From positions 186,001 to 250,000 of the forward strand of contig NZ_WTSX01000001.1 of assembly GCF_009828745.1 (NCBI RefSeq): a stretch of DNA of 64,000 nucleotides, in the 5' to 3' direction. The position numbers and the translations under genes were made by a program. This stretch comes from Erysipelothrix anatis. GTDB taxonomy: Bacteria > Bacillota_I > Bacilli_A > Erysipelotrichales > Erysipelotrichaceae. A model generated the notes under the pieces. It was not told the origin of the DNA. It searched no databases and was given only the letters and a program-made list of their open reading frames with translations. Positions 48,064 through 57,413 of this stretch are shown piece by piece (the first letter of the stretch is position 1; every line of letters starts with the position of its first letter).

Positions 48064-51000
48064 CTTCGTTCTCCTAATTCCCAAGGCGTTACTATCTTTG
48101 AAGCAATGACTTGTAGCATTGCCTGAGATGTATCCAATGATGTGAAAAGTGGAATTCCTTGCTCCGTTGCAACACGACGGATAAGGAAACCGTCGGTGAT
48201 TGTTTGTGACTCTCCGCTTACGGTATTAATAACCATTTGAATTTCTTTATTGCGAATTGCTGCAAGGATTCCCTTATCAGAGGTCTCGGATATTTTAGCA
48301 ATGCTTTTTGCACAGACTTTGTTCTCATTGAAGTACTTCGCTGTACTTTCTGTTGCAATGATTTTGTAACCACGTTGTTGGAGAAAACGTGCTTGTGATA
48401 GTGCCTCTTGCTTATCTGCATCAGCAACAGTTATTAAGACCGTTCCACGTAATGGAATTGTGTGTCCACTTGCAACAAAAGCTTTATAGAGGGCTTGTGA
48501 TAGTTCGAAATCCGATCCCATTACTTCCCCAGTTGATTTCATCTCAGGACTTAAAACAGTATCCACACTCCGTAGTTTCGCAAACGAGAATACCGGTGCT
48601 TTAACATGAACACCCGCAACTTCTTTTTGATATCCATAGGGTTCTGGAAGCATTTTCCCAAGCATTGCTTCACTAGCAAGTCGCGTCATTGGAATACCAG
48701 TGACTTTACTTAAGAACGGCACGGTTCGAGATGCACGTGGATTTGCTTCAATGACATAGACTGTTTCATCTTGAACAATAAACTGAATATTTATCAACCC
48801 AATCGTCTCAAGTCCTAATGCGAGTCGTGTTGTAATATCAATAATATTTTCTTTAAGTTTTTGACTGAGTGATTGTGGTGGGTATACTGCCATTGAATCC
48901 CCTGAGTGAACGCCCGATTTCTCAATGTGCTCCATCATGCCGGGAATTATGACATGAGTTCCATCTGAAATGGCATCAACTTCAATTTCAGTACCATAGA
49001 TGTATCGATCAATAAGAATGGGTGATTTAAAGCTTAGAGTATCGATATGTTCTATAAGCGCAGTTTCTGTATGAACAACTTTCATTGATTGACCCCCAAG
49101 CACAAAACTTGGTCTGACCAACACTGGGTAGCCGATTTCTTGGGCAATTGCGATGAGTCGTTCTTTAGTCTGAGCACTGGATCCAAGCGGTTGGGCAATG
49201 TTTAGTTTTTTGAGTAATTGTTCAAATTGGTGGCGATCTTCGGCTGCATCAATTGCTCGGACTGGTGTTCCTAGAATTCTGACGCCAGCACGCTCAAGTT
49301 GACCGGCGAGATTGACTGCTGTTTGTCCACCAAATTGGACAATGACTCCCTCAGGTTTTTCAAACTCGATGACAGCCATTACATCCTCAAATGTCAGTGG
49401 TTCGAAATAAAGCTTGTCTGCTAACTCAAAATCGGTGGATACCGTTTCAGGATTATTATTGATGACAATCGCCTCGTAACCATTTGCTTGGATGGCTTTG
49501 ACACAATGAACAGTTGCATAGTCAAACTCTACCCCTTGACCAATTCGAATTGGTCCAGATCCTAAGACGACGATGGATGGCCTTGAACTCACCACGCTAT
49601 CGTTTTGATGTTCATACGTGCTATAGAAGTATGGTGCAGTTGTTTCTGATTTCCCACCATTACTATCAATCGCTTTAAAGACAGGTTTATGAGCATGATC
49701 TTTGACGACTGTATCGCTAAAACCATAACGTTTTTGTTGAAGGGTATCTTCGCTTGCTTCAAGTGCAACAATATGTGCCACTTTATTCAGAAAGAAGCGA
49801 TCAATGCGTGTCATTTCGTAAATTGTCTCAATGCTGATTGCTCGTCGTAGTAACTCTGCAATATAGAAAATGCGCTCATCCGTTTGAGCGGATAGACCAT
49901 CATAAAGTGATTTTGTATCTACATCTTCAAGCTTGTCGAGTTTAATATGGTGAATGCCAAGTTCGAGTGAGCGGATTGCTTTCAGTAGGGCACTTTCAAG
50001 ATTACGTCCTAGAGCCATAACTTCACCCGTTGCTTTCATTTGGGTTCCCAGTTTACGGTTTCCACTTAGGAACTTATCAAATGGCCAACGTGGTACTTTT
50101 GCGACGACATAGTCAACGATCGGTTCGTGGAATGCCGTCGTGTTTTCGAGAATGGGATGTTCAATTTCAGGTAGTGTCAGTCCTACTGCTATCTTCGCAG
50201 TCATTTTCGCAATTGGATAACCTGTTGCTTTGCTTGCAAGTGCAGAAGATCGTGACACACGTGGATTCACTTCAATCACATAGTATTGTTTGGAGAATGG
50301 ATCTAAAGCAAATTGTACATTGCAGCCGCCTTCTATTTTCAAGGCTTTAAGGATTGAAAATGCTGAGTTGCGAAGCATATCAAGTTCGTCACCGGACAAT
50401 GTTTGGGCAGGGGCAAAGACAATTGAATCTCCAGTATGAATTCCCACAGGGTCAAAATTTTCCATGGTGCAAATCACCATACAGTTATCATCTTTATCTC
50501 GAAGCACTTCATATTCAATCTCTTTGAATCCCGAAATATCTTGTTCAATCAAACATTGATTTACAGGTGAGAGCAAGAGACCTTGGGTCACAACATCTAC
50601 TAATGCTGCTTCATCCTCACACCGTCCACCACCACTACCGCCCATTGTAAAGGCTGGTCTAACAATAATTGGATAACCGATACGTTGTGCAGCTTGTATT
50701 GCTTCGTCCACTTTGTGGACAATCTCACTGGGCGCAATCGGTTCGTCAAGTTCTAGCATCAACTGTTTGAATAGGTCACGATCTTCAGCTTGTTCAATCG
50801 CCTCGACCTTTGTTCCTAAAAGTGTTATACCGAATTGTTCTAGGGTTCCTGCTTTATATAAGGATACCGCTAAATTCAAGCCAGTTTGCCCTCCTAAATT
50901 TGGAAGTATTGCATCAATTGCTTCATGTTCTAATATCCGCGTTAGAAATTCCACAGTCAGTGGTTCAATATACACTTTGTCCGCAACATCTGCATCCGTC

Positions 51001-51146
51001 ATGATTGTAGCAGGATTTGAATTAACCAAAACAACTTCATATCCCAGTTCTTTTAAAGCTAAACACGCTTGTGTTCCTGCATAGTCAAATTCTGCTGCTT
51101 GCCCAATTACAATGGGTCCTGATCCTATAACTAAGATTCGTTTCAT
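48054..51146 (-). CDS. carB: Carbamoyl-phosphate synthase large subunit
   Basis: A 1030-residue enzyme with two ATP-grasp halves: the first begins [20 protein letters not shown] and the second [21 protein letters not shown] near residue 530. An MGS-like allosteric domain follows at the C-terminus (about 905-1030). Both halves keep nucleotide and carboxy-phosphate motifs such as [20 protein letters not shown] and [18 protein letters not shown]. It is a little shorter than the usual 1060-1073 residues. The usual partner CarA is here reduced to its N-terminal domain, so the nitrogen source may be ammonia. The start overlaps carA' by 4 bases. Confidence 0.95.
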
Positions 51147-51544
51147 TCCTGGCCCTCTTTCATAACAATACGTAATGATTTATTCTTGTGTTTTTCAATA
51201 TGTCGAACCAATGCGCGGGTATCCACGCCTCGAACACCAATAACTTGATACCTATCACAATATGATTCTAATGAAGTTGTTGCCTCGTAGTGTGCACTAT
51301 CGGCACTTAACTCAGAAACAATAATTGCGCGGTATGGACTTATGCCTTTTTGGAGCTTTGATTCATTAACTCCTTGAATTCCAATTTCAGGATACGTAAA
51401 GATAGTTATGTCGTTTTCTAGCATTGATGCGTTATACGAATACGCATTTTGGTCAATCATGAACGTTCCGGATACATCTCCGCGTGAACCAAAGCCAAAT
51501 CCGATAAATTCTGTATTATCATCAAGTATAATTATGCGTTCCAT
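51143..51544 (-). CDS. carA: CarA N-terminal domain only; glutamine amidotransferase domain absent
   Basis: A 133-residue protein matching only the first domain of the carbamoyl-phosphate synthase small subunit: [47 protein letters not shown] and the closing [20 protein letters not shown]. Normal CarA is about 350-380 residues and continues into a class-I amidotransferase domain with a Cys-His-Glu triad. Here the gene stops at that point and carB starts in a 4-base overlap, so there is no room for a lost domain and no frameshift remnant. GGAGGAG lies 7 bases before the ATG. In CarAB this domain forms the contact with CarB. The enzyme may use ammonia, or a separate glutaminase elsewhere. Confidence 0.88.
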   Translation of the reverse strand: MERIIILDDNTEFIGFGFGSRGDVSGTFMIDQNAYSYNASMLENDITIFTYPEIGIQGVNESKLQKGISPYRAIIVSELSADSAHYEATTSLESYCDRYQVIGVRGVDTRALVRHIEKHKNKSLRIVMKEGQE

Positions 51545-52788
51545 ACGCGTTCTCCTCCAACATAGGTTTGTGTACACATTCCGGTCACACGTGCTCCAAG
51601 AAATGGCGTATTCTGCGACTTCGATTGAATGTGTTCAGGTCCCAGTGTTACCGTATCGTTTATATTAAAGACTGCAAGATCAGCAACATCACCGACTCTT
51701 AACTGACATCCTGGTAACCTAAAGATTTCTTGAGGTCGAATGCTCATCCAGTTTTTTAAATCTTCGTAAGTCGCTTTCCCCGTCTTTACAAAATGTGTGA
51801 CCATAAGAGGGAATGCAAATTCACTTCCAATAATGCCAAACGGTGCGTTTCTAAACCCTCCCGCTTTTTCATCGGATGCATGCGGTGCATGGTCTGTCGC
51901 AATCATATCAAGGGTTCCATTATGAAGTGCTTCTAAGAGATTTATTTGATCTCTCTCAGATCGTAATGGAGGGTTCATTTTGTAATTCGCATTATCTTCT
52001 GTGATGTGCATTTCGTTAAGAATTAAGTGATGTGGAGTAACTTCCGCAGTGACATGTGCACCCATTCGTTTCCCAAACGCAATTGCCTCTAAACTTAAGG
52101 TGTCCGAAACATGACAGACATGATATCGTGCACCCGTATGTTTCGCAATCACCACGTCACGCGCAATTTGCGTTGATTCACTCAAACTACTCATACCCGG
52201 TAGTTTCAATGCTTTGTTTCGGACTCCTTCATGCATAACGCCGCCATGAAGCACGGATTCATCTTCAGTATGTGCAACAATGAGCGCATCTTGTTCTGAT
52301 GCAACTTTCATTGCCTGGTACATCGTATCTGCAGTTTGAACCCCAATACCATCATTGGTATAAGCAATAGCATTGATTGCTCCAAAATCAATGAGCGTTT
52401 CGCTCTTTAATCCAGTTGTTATGGGTGCATAGGGATACACATTAACAACAGCATCGCGCGCAATAATCTCACAGACTTGATTCATCACTTCAACAGTATC
52501 GGGAACTGGATTTGTATTTGGCATTGCACAAATACTTGTAAAACCACCTGATGCCGCAGCCATGCTTCCACTTTTAATCGTTTCCTTATGTGTAAATCCC
52601 GGTTCTCGAAGGTGTACATGGACATCAACTAAACCCGGCATGACAAGTTGACCGTTTAAATCTGTTTCTACATCCCCGTGTAAATCAGTACCTATTTCGT
52701 GAATTTTGCCATTTTCAATCGCAATATCGCGGCGTTCGCCCTCATTACCTTTTGTGATTATCCATGCATTTTTTAATATGTGTCTCAT
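51532..52788 (-). CDS. pyrC: Dihydroorotase
   Basis: A 418-residue amidohydrolase that closes carbamoyl-aspartate to dihydroorotate. Zinc-site motifs are DVHVHLREPGFTHKE near residue 56 and DMIATDHAPHASDEKAGGFR near residue 300, and AHTEDES and HVCHVSD supply further ligands. The start lies 1 base after the pyrB stop, with GGAGGGG as RBS inside the end of pyrB. Its 3' end overlaps carA' by 13 bases. Type I (B. subtilis-like) dihydroorotase by length and motif. Confidence 0.95.
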   Translation of the reverse strand: MRHILKNAWIITKGNEGERRDIAIENGKIHEIGTDLHGDVETDLNGQLVMPGLVDVHVHLREPGFTHKETIKSGSMAAASGGFTSICAMPNTNPVPDTVEVMNQVCEIIARDAVVNVYPYAPITTGLKSETLIDFGAINAIAYTNDGIGVQTADTMYQAMKVASEQDALIVAHTEDESVLHGGVMHEGVRNKALKLPGMSSLSESTQIARDVVIAKHTGARYHVCHVSDTLSLEAIAFGKRMGAHVTAEVTPHHLILNEMHITEDNANYKMNPPLRSERDQINLLEALHNGTLDMIATDHAPHASDEKAGGFRNAPFGIIGSEFAFPLMVTHFVKTGKATYEDLKNWMSIRPQEIFRLPGCQLRVGDVADLAVFNINDTVTLGPEHIQSKSQNTPFLGARVTGMCTQTYVGGERVWNA

Positions 52789-53664
52789 TTACCCCTCCAT
52801 CACTGATTCTAAGATTGCCATGCGCATATAAACACCATTTTCCATCTGTCGCACAATTCGTGATTGCGAACATTCAACCAATGCATCTGCGATTTCTACA
52901 TTTCGATTTACAGGTGCTGGATGCATAATAATTGCATGTGGTTTCATTCGTTTTTGTCGTTCAAGACTTAAACCATAACTTTCATGATACCCTTCTGCCG
53001 ACATGAGCATCACATCATCATGACGTTCGAGTTGTACGCGAAGCATCATCACAACATCTGAAATTTCAATCGCAGTCTCAATATCTACATATTCGCCCCA
53101 TTGCAACATGCGCTCGTTGAAATACCATTTAGGACCTACCAGCAATACACGCGCTCCCAACGCTTTTAAGAGTTGCATGTTTGAATGAGCAACCCGTGAG
53201 TGCACTAAATCACCAATAATCGCTACAGTTAGCGTTTCAAAGTTCCCAAATTCTTCGTAAATCGTCATCATATCTAAAAGCGATTGTGATGGGTGTGATC
53301 CACAACCAGATCCGGCATTCACAATATTTATGCCAAGGTTCATAAGGGGTTCATAGTAGTTATCATCAAAGTGACGAATAACCGCTGTATCAACACCTAA
53401 TGCTTTCATCGTCAACAACGAATCGTATAAGGATTCGCCCTTTTGTACTGAACTCGTTTGAACTTCGAAGTTAATGATGTGCATACCTAAGCGGTACTGT
53501 GCCATCTCAAAACTATGTTTAGTTCGAGTACTGTTTTCATAGAACATGTTCACAACATGACCGGTGACATGTTTCACTTCACCTTTTTTGTAGGCGATAG
53601 CGCGATCAATTAAATGCATAACTTGGTTGGAAGATAAATCTTCCACATTGACAAAATGTCCCAT
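52789..53664 (-). CDS. pyrB: Aspartate carbamoyltransferase catalytic chain
   Basis: A 291-residue enzyme that joins carbamoyl phosphate and aspartate. Motifs seen are the carbamoyl-phosphate loop FYENSTRTKHSFEMAQ, the site region VNAGSGCGSHPSQSLLDMMT, a slight variant of the common HPTQ form, and VVMMLRVQLERH. No regulatory chain pyrI is present, as usual in Bacillota. The start was placed at MGHFVN because GGAGGG lies 4 bases before this ATG; the earlier in-frame ATG is part of that RBS. It is the first enzyme gene of the operon, directly behind attenuator 2. Confidence 0.94.
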   Translation of the reverse strand: MGHFVNVEDLSSNQVMHLIDRAIAYKKGEVKHVTGHVVNMFYENSTRTKHSFEMAQYRLGMHIINFEVQTSSVQKGESLYDSLLTMKALGVDTAVIRHFDDNYYEPLMNLGINIVNAGSGCGSHPSQSLLDMMTIYEEFGNFETLTVAIIGDLVHSRVAHSNMQLLKALGARVLLVGPKWYFNERMLQWGEYVDIETAIEISDVVMMLRVQLERHDDVMLMSAEGYHESYGLSLERQKRMKPHAIIMHPAPVNRNVEIADALVECSQSRIVRQMENGVYMRMAILESVMEG

Positions 53665-53684
53665 TCGTCCCTCCATAAAAAAAG

Positions 53685-53755
53685 CTTGATCGTATGACCA
53701 AGCAAGATGACTTAAAGAAGTGTTCTCGCTTTTGGTCTCTCTGGATCCAATTAAA
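53685..53755 (-). promoter_or_regulatory. PyrR-dependent attenuator 2 (before pyrB)
   Basis: On the minus strand, GGATCCAGAGAGACC (53734-53748) matches the PyrR binding-loop consensus. It is followed by a terminator hairpin, GCTTGGTCATACGATCAAGC then TTTTTTT (about 53686-53712), that ends just before the pyrB RBS. With UMP, PyrR binding would favour termination. Confidence 0.85.
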
Positions 53756-53761
53756 GTGAAA

Positions 53762-53857
53762 TCACCTGATATATTCTCTATTGTGGAATAAAAATGTCTT
53801 CTTTATTCGCATTTGATTTTTTAGATTGATATCAACTGTCTCTAAGCGATGCATCAT
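53762..53857 (-). CDS. Putative 31-residue leader peptide between the two PyrR attenuators
   Basis: ATGATGCATCGC... encodes 31 residues beginning MMHRLETVDINLKNQ and ending TGA. GGAGG lies 6 bases before the ATG, an ideal RBS. It occupies the place where pyrR or pyrP lies in Bacillus-type operons but resembles neither. It may be a remnant, a real small protein, or a translated spacer that stops Rho action between attenuators. No homology is claimed. Confidence 0.5.
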   Translation of the reverse strand: MMHRLETVDINLKNQMRIKKTFLFHNREYIR

Positions 53858-53872
53858 CTTAAGCCTCCATCT

Positions 53873-53970
53873 TTACAAAAAAGAGCCTCTTTCGTGCAAG
53901 GAAAGAGACTCATCGTGTGATGTTTCTTAAAGTCTTTCCTTGAATGCCTCTCTGGACATTACTTAAAGGA
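53873..53970 (-). promoter_or_regulatory. PyrR-dependent attenuator 1
   Basis: On the minus strand, ATGTCCAGAGAGGCATTC (within 53942-53962) fits the PyrR binding loop. It is followed by a terminator, GAGTCTCTTTC / GAAAGAGGCTC then TTTTTT (about 53880-53915). A second attenuator of the same design follows. Confidence 0.85.
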
Positions 53971-53985
53971 TTTTCTGTTAGGAAT

Positions 53986-54014
53986 ATCGTAATTTATTTG
54001 AAGCATTAAGTCAA
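53986..54014 (-). promoter_or_regulatory. Promoter of the pyr operon
   Basis: On the minus strand TTGACT and TACGAT are 17 bases apart. Transcription would start near 53979, just before attenuator 1. Confidence 0.75.
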
Positions 54015-54051
54015 GCAATCACAAGCAAAGGTTTGCATAAAAATGTACAAA

Positions 54052-54192
54052 TTAAAACGCTTGGTATCGCGTACGATGTTCTGGATATAAATCTTCAAAA
54101 TTTCTAACGAGATACTGGAAAGAAATATTATCATACCAAAATTTATGGACTCGCTGTGTAGATATTTCCGGTTTAGTTAGAGACTCAAGCGT
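54052..54192 (-). pseudogene. In-frame 46-codon open extension after the membrane-protein stop
   Basis: Directly after the TAG of the gene at 54193-54612 the same frame stays open for 46 codons (TLESLTKPEISTQRVHKFWY onward) and ends at TAA. No start codon or RBS is seen for it. It could be a former C-terminal part cut off by a nonsense mutation, a read-through product, or chance. The aromatic- and charge-balanced composition looks protein-like. Confidence 0.25.
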
Positions 54193-54612
54193 CTAACGAT
54201 GTTGTTTTAAAAAATAAATAAGCACTGAAGGAACCACAATCATACAGACGTAGATTGCTATTGTCGCAACAATACTTGACTGAGCTTGCATCCATAACGG
54301 TTCAACAACACGCTCATTCGTATACCGCTTGTAGAATCCAATAGTCATATGTAGCACGAAGGCAATGCCATTTATCCATCGAATATTGTTGAGCCATTGG
54401 ATGCTATCCATGCGATTTTCTGGCGGTTCGTGGATCCTGTCTACATACGCAAACATGACGATCACAAAAAGATTAACATAGATTGGCACAAACCATGCGG
54501 TTGATAAATCTAGATTGGGAAAAAGGCTAAAAATAGCCAGAGCAGATCCGAGTAGCACACACCAATCCAATAGTGTGCGCCATCCTGTATGTTTACTGAA
54601 GAATTTGTACAT
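54193..54612 (-). CDS. Small four-helix membrane protein of unknown function
   Basis: A 139-residue protein with about four membrane segments: LLDWCVLLGSALAIFSLF (14-31), AWFVPIYVNLFVIVMFAYVD (39-58), INGIAFVLHMTIGFY (80-94) and VATIAIYVCMIVVPSVLIYF (115-134). A polar loop, RIHEPPENRMDSIQWLNN, lies between helices two and three. I do not recognise the family. It stands alone between the pyr promoter and the methyltransferase gene, with no clear operon partner. Confidence 0.65.
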   Translation of the reverse strand: MYKFFSKHTGWRTLLDWCVLLGSALAIFSLFPNLDLSTAWFVPIYVNLFVIVMFAYVDRIHEPPENRMDSIQWLNNIRWINGIAFVLHMTIGFYKRYTNERVVEPLWMQAQSSIVATIAIYVCMIVVPSVLIYFLKQHR

Positions 54613-54663
54613 AGTATCACCTTTTTAATAATTATAGCATACACACATCAGTCATTTTTTCCG

Positions 54664-54690
54664 TAAAAAAAGATCGCTATTTAGCGAGCC
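54664..54690 (-). terminator. Terminator overlapping the methyltransferase gene end
   Basis: GATCGCT (54672-54678) and AGCGAGC (54683-54689) form a stem (with a G-T pair) followed by T on the minus strand. The stop codon at 54681 is inside it. Confidence 0.75.
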
Positions 54691-55235
54691 TTTATTATTA
54701 GCGGCTTATATGCATCTATAATAATAGACGCCATCCCTATTTTTTCATGACTGTTGCGACTATCAAAGCGCAAAGAACGCCCAATCATTCCATCGTCAGG
54801 GTTCCAATAACTAAAGTGAAAATCACCATTTTCATCACAATATTCTAAGAGATTGACACTAAATCCTGCGCGTTCAAAAACAGCGATAAGTTGCTTATAA
54901 GTATATAGAATTTTATGGGTATATGCCGGATGATCTTGGGGACCCGGACCGCCGACCCCAACGAGTTTTAGAAACGATGCATCTTGCAAATTCCCGTCTG
55001 GTACTGCTACGCGAATGTACCCACCTGGTTGTAAATACTCATAGCAAAGCCTTGCAGCACAAATCCCTTCTGCTTCGGTAAAATGTTCCCAAACATGCTC
55101 AGCCAGAAATGCTTGAGCCTTTTCATTTGAAAAATAAGCGTGCATACTGTCCGATGATAGCACATCTAAGTCTTCGTGATTCGTTGCAATCCATCCAGGA
55201 TAATCGGTTGTTCCAGCGCCAATGATTACCTTCAC
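54681..55235 (-). CDS. Predicted SAM-dependent methyltransferase-like protein
   Basis: A 184-residue protein resembling the short class-I methyltransferase-like group (COG4627 type). It has AEHVWEHFTEAEG followed by YLQPGGYIRVAVPDGNLQD, the usual end of the SAM fold, but the N-terminal glycine loop is short (VIIGAGTTDYPGWI). Members often lie in sugar-modification loci; the true substrate is unknown. It overlaps the peptidase-E-like gene by 4 bases, so the two are coupled. Its C-terminal part has a conserved-looking HFSYWNPDDGMIGRSLRFD. Confidence 0.75.
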   Translation of the reverse strand: MKVIIGAGTTDYPGWIATNHEDLDVLSSDSMHAYFSNEKAQAFLAEHVWEHFTEAEGICAARLCYEYLQPGGYIRVAVPDGNLQDASFLKLVGVGGPGPQDHPAYTHKILYTYKQLIAVFERAGFSVNLLEYCDENGDFHFSYWNPDDGMIGRSLRFDSRNSHEKIGMASIIIDAYKPLIIKAR

Positions 55236-55864
55236 TTTGGAACACCGGCCGTAATAATATTCAATTCATCATTAATCACCACAACTGCTTGTTGGTCATC
55301 AATAACACATAAATTATAAGTGTCACTGTATGTTTCAATAATCTCATCGACTTCGGCATCAAAATATTCATTCCCTTGATGCGGAACGATATGAATATCA
55401 ACCAAGTTTAAGCCGCGATGACTCGTTAGCGTTGTTGCCGCAGCTTCATTATCCATGAGCGTTATGTAGCCAATGTTCGGTGTACATACAATTGATCCTG
55501 CCGACTCACCAATGTACCATTTCCCACGTGCAACATGATTTTCAATCGCCTTATCGATATTTTTCTTACGTAATTCCTGAAGTAAGTAAAATGTATTTCC
55601 TCCTGATACATAAATGATATCACTTGCCTCAATGATGGACGTAATCTCAGCTTCCTGTAAGGCACCTATTTCAAGATTCGTGAGTGTCATATTATGCGAC
55701 TCAAACCATTGTCTTGCGTCATCGACGTAGAAGTCTACGGTCTCCACATACGAGGCCGTTGGAATAAAGGCAACACGTAAGGGCCTGTCTCCACTCTTAA
55801 TTCCCAGTTTTTCTAATTCTGGGGCAAAATCTATAAATGATGACGTGAGTACTAAGTTTTTCAT
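55232..55864 (-). CDS. Peptidase E-like protein (class-I amidotransferase fold, family S51)
   Basis: A 210-residue cytoplasmic hydrolase. The nucleophile elbow GESAGSIVC (about residue 118) has Ser, as in dipeptidase E, and not the Cys of glutaminases. VSGGNTFYLLQELRK and the histidine in IVPHQGNEYF also fit family S51, which cleaves Asp-X dipeptides. GGAGATC precedes the ATG. It is first of a two-gene unit with the methyltransferase-like gene. Though near carA', its serine makes it an unlikely replacement for the lost glutaminase. Confidence 0.85.
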   Translation of the reverse strand: MKNLVLTSSFIDFAPELEKLGIKSGDRPLRVAFIPTASYVETVDFYVDDARQWFESHNMTLTNLEIGALQEAEITSIIEASDIIYVSGGNTFYLLQELRKKNIDKAIENHVARGKWYIGESAGSIVCTPNIGYITLMDNEAAATTLTSHRGLNLVDIHIVPHQGNEYFDAEVDEIIETYSDTYNLCVIDDQQAVVVINDELNIITAGVPK

Positions 55865-55900
55865 GCGATCTCCTTTAAACGGTGTTAGTCCTATTATACC

Positions 55901-57196
55901 TTAAACTTTTTGCGTGTATTGAATTAGCCGGAATATATTTTGGATATCACGATCATTCGGTAAATCTGAGATAGGATACAACTTCTTGATTACAGGTGTA
56001 CCTTCGAAAATACGACTTGTCGTCGACAATACGAGGTCAAAGTCTTTGTGTGGGTCAAATTCAAAGAAGTGTTGTGTGTTAAAATACTTTGTCAAGAATG
56101 CAATAATCGCTTGGGTATGGTGCGAACCCAAATCACTGTAAATCGCAATGTCCAAACGCTTGTAGTTGCGCAGATGAGGAATGTTGTTGTAGATGTGGAA
56201 AACCATGTCATCCACAAATGGTAGCAAATCGATACCTAAATCTTCTCCTAACGATTGGGTTCCTAATTCAACATAATTAGCATAGTAGGAATTTTGACGT
56301 TTAAATTCTTTGTAAAAAATTGCATGTCGACTCATGATCGTATCGATTTTCACAGGGAAAGTACGTGCCCAAATAACTAGAATATAGAGGGTCTCGAGGA
56401 ATGTTTCGTACGAATCCGCATCAATTTTTGAACGATCAAATAAGGCATCAAAGTTACGTTGGACTGAGGCAACATAATCACGGTGGAACGTTTCATGATC
56501 AATGGCTAAAACTGTATTACGGAATTGATCAATAATTGCAGCCTCGGTTGTTTGATGTGTTTGAATGCGATACATCGCAACGCGAATAATCATTTCAATA
56601 TTATCAACAATGTGTACTGCCTCTACATTTTTATAGGTCGAAACGTAGTTTAGGACTTCCGCAAAAGCTTTTCGATCAACTGCAGGAAGCGTCGGTTCTA
56701 AATCCGAAAATTTGATGATCTCTGCGATGGCATAGTTAAGATGCCCTTCGCTCGTTGTCGTGTAGACGAGGGCATTGTTTTGATTATAAACCACTTCACT
56801 TTTAAACTGTTTCATGAACTTGTTGATTTCAATCACAATTTTTCGCAAATGTGATTCACTGTAGGACAAATCAAGGGCATGATCGACAATTGTATGCGTT
56901 GGATTTTCAAAAATGTTGAGCAAAAAACGAATTCCGATTTCATTACGGAACAGTTCCTTTCGCACCTCAATAAAATCCTGCATTGCATTGTTCGTTATGA
57001 AAATATTATTTTTATTAATGCGAATGTCTAGAAACTCGCCCCATTGCTCACGCATGAATTCCAAATCGGCATACACTGTATTTTTACTAGAACTATTGAC
57101 AGTTTGAATCATATCGAAGGTCACAACACCGGTCTCGCGTGTGATGTCGATAATCTTAAGATAACGTAATGTTTTTGCACTTAACAAATTCTTCAT
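55901..57196 (-). CDS. Mga-like helix-turn-helix transcriptional regulator
   Basis: A 431-residue protein with an N-terminal HTH (TLRYLKIIDITRETGVVTFD, SSSKNTVYADLEFMREQ), a second Mga-type HTH (LDLSYSESHLRKIVIEINKF, about residues 110-130), a long helical PRD-like middle part and a C-terminal region from about 350 that looks like an EIIB-type fold (LDIAIYSDLGSHHTQAI). This is the layout of the Mga/AtxA virulence and carbon regulators of Bacillota. GGGGGTAGGAAC precedes the ATG. It is transcribed alone from the promoter at 57235-57263. Its targets cannot be told. Confidence 0.78.
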   Translation of the reverse strand: MKNLLSAKTLRYLKIIDITRETGVVTFDMIQTVNSSSKNTVYADLEFMREQWGEFLDIRINKNNIFITNNAMQDFIEVRKELFRNEIGIRFLLNIFENPTHTIVDHALDLSYSESHLRKIVIEINKFMKQFKSEVVYNQNNALVYTTTSEGHLNYAIAEIIKFSDLEPTLPAVDRKAFAEVLNYVSTYKNVEAVHIVDNIEMIIRVAMYRIQTHQTTEAAIIDQFRNTVLAIDHETFHRDYVASVQRNFDALFDRSKIDADSYETFLETLYILVIWARTFPVKIDTIMSRHAIFYKEFKRQNSYYANYVELGTQSLGEDLGIDLLPFVDDMVFHIYNNIPHLRNYKRLDIAIYSDLGSHHTQAIIAFLTKYFNTQHFFEFDPHKDFDLVLSTTSRIFEGTPVIKKLYPISDLPNDRDIQNIFRLIQYTQKV

Positions 57197-57234
57197 GTTC
57201 CTACCCCCTAGTTACATGATATACATATACTTTC

Positions 57235-57263
57235 ATTTTAATTCATGTTACGTTGTCTTTCAA
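57235..57263 (-). promoter_or_regulatory. Promoter of the Mga-like regulator
   Basis: On the minus strand TTGAAA and TAAAAT are exactly 17 bases apart, about 40 bases before the ATG. Confidence 0.6.
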
Positions 57264-57413
57264 ACCAAATGTGATGATAAATGCATAATTTACACATAAA
57301 ACTCATATTTTCACAAGCATTTAAGAATATTTGTCCATTTAGACATCAATACATACAACTTAGACATAATAAAAGAAGATGCACACATTGTACACCTTTT
57401 CGAACTCTATAAA

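Noticed and set aside
55232-55864. Replacement glutaminase for the truncated CarA
   Set aside because: The amidotransferase-like fold has a serine nucleophile (GESAGS), which fits peptidase E, not a glutaminase.
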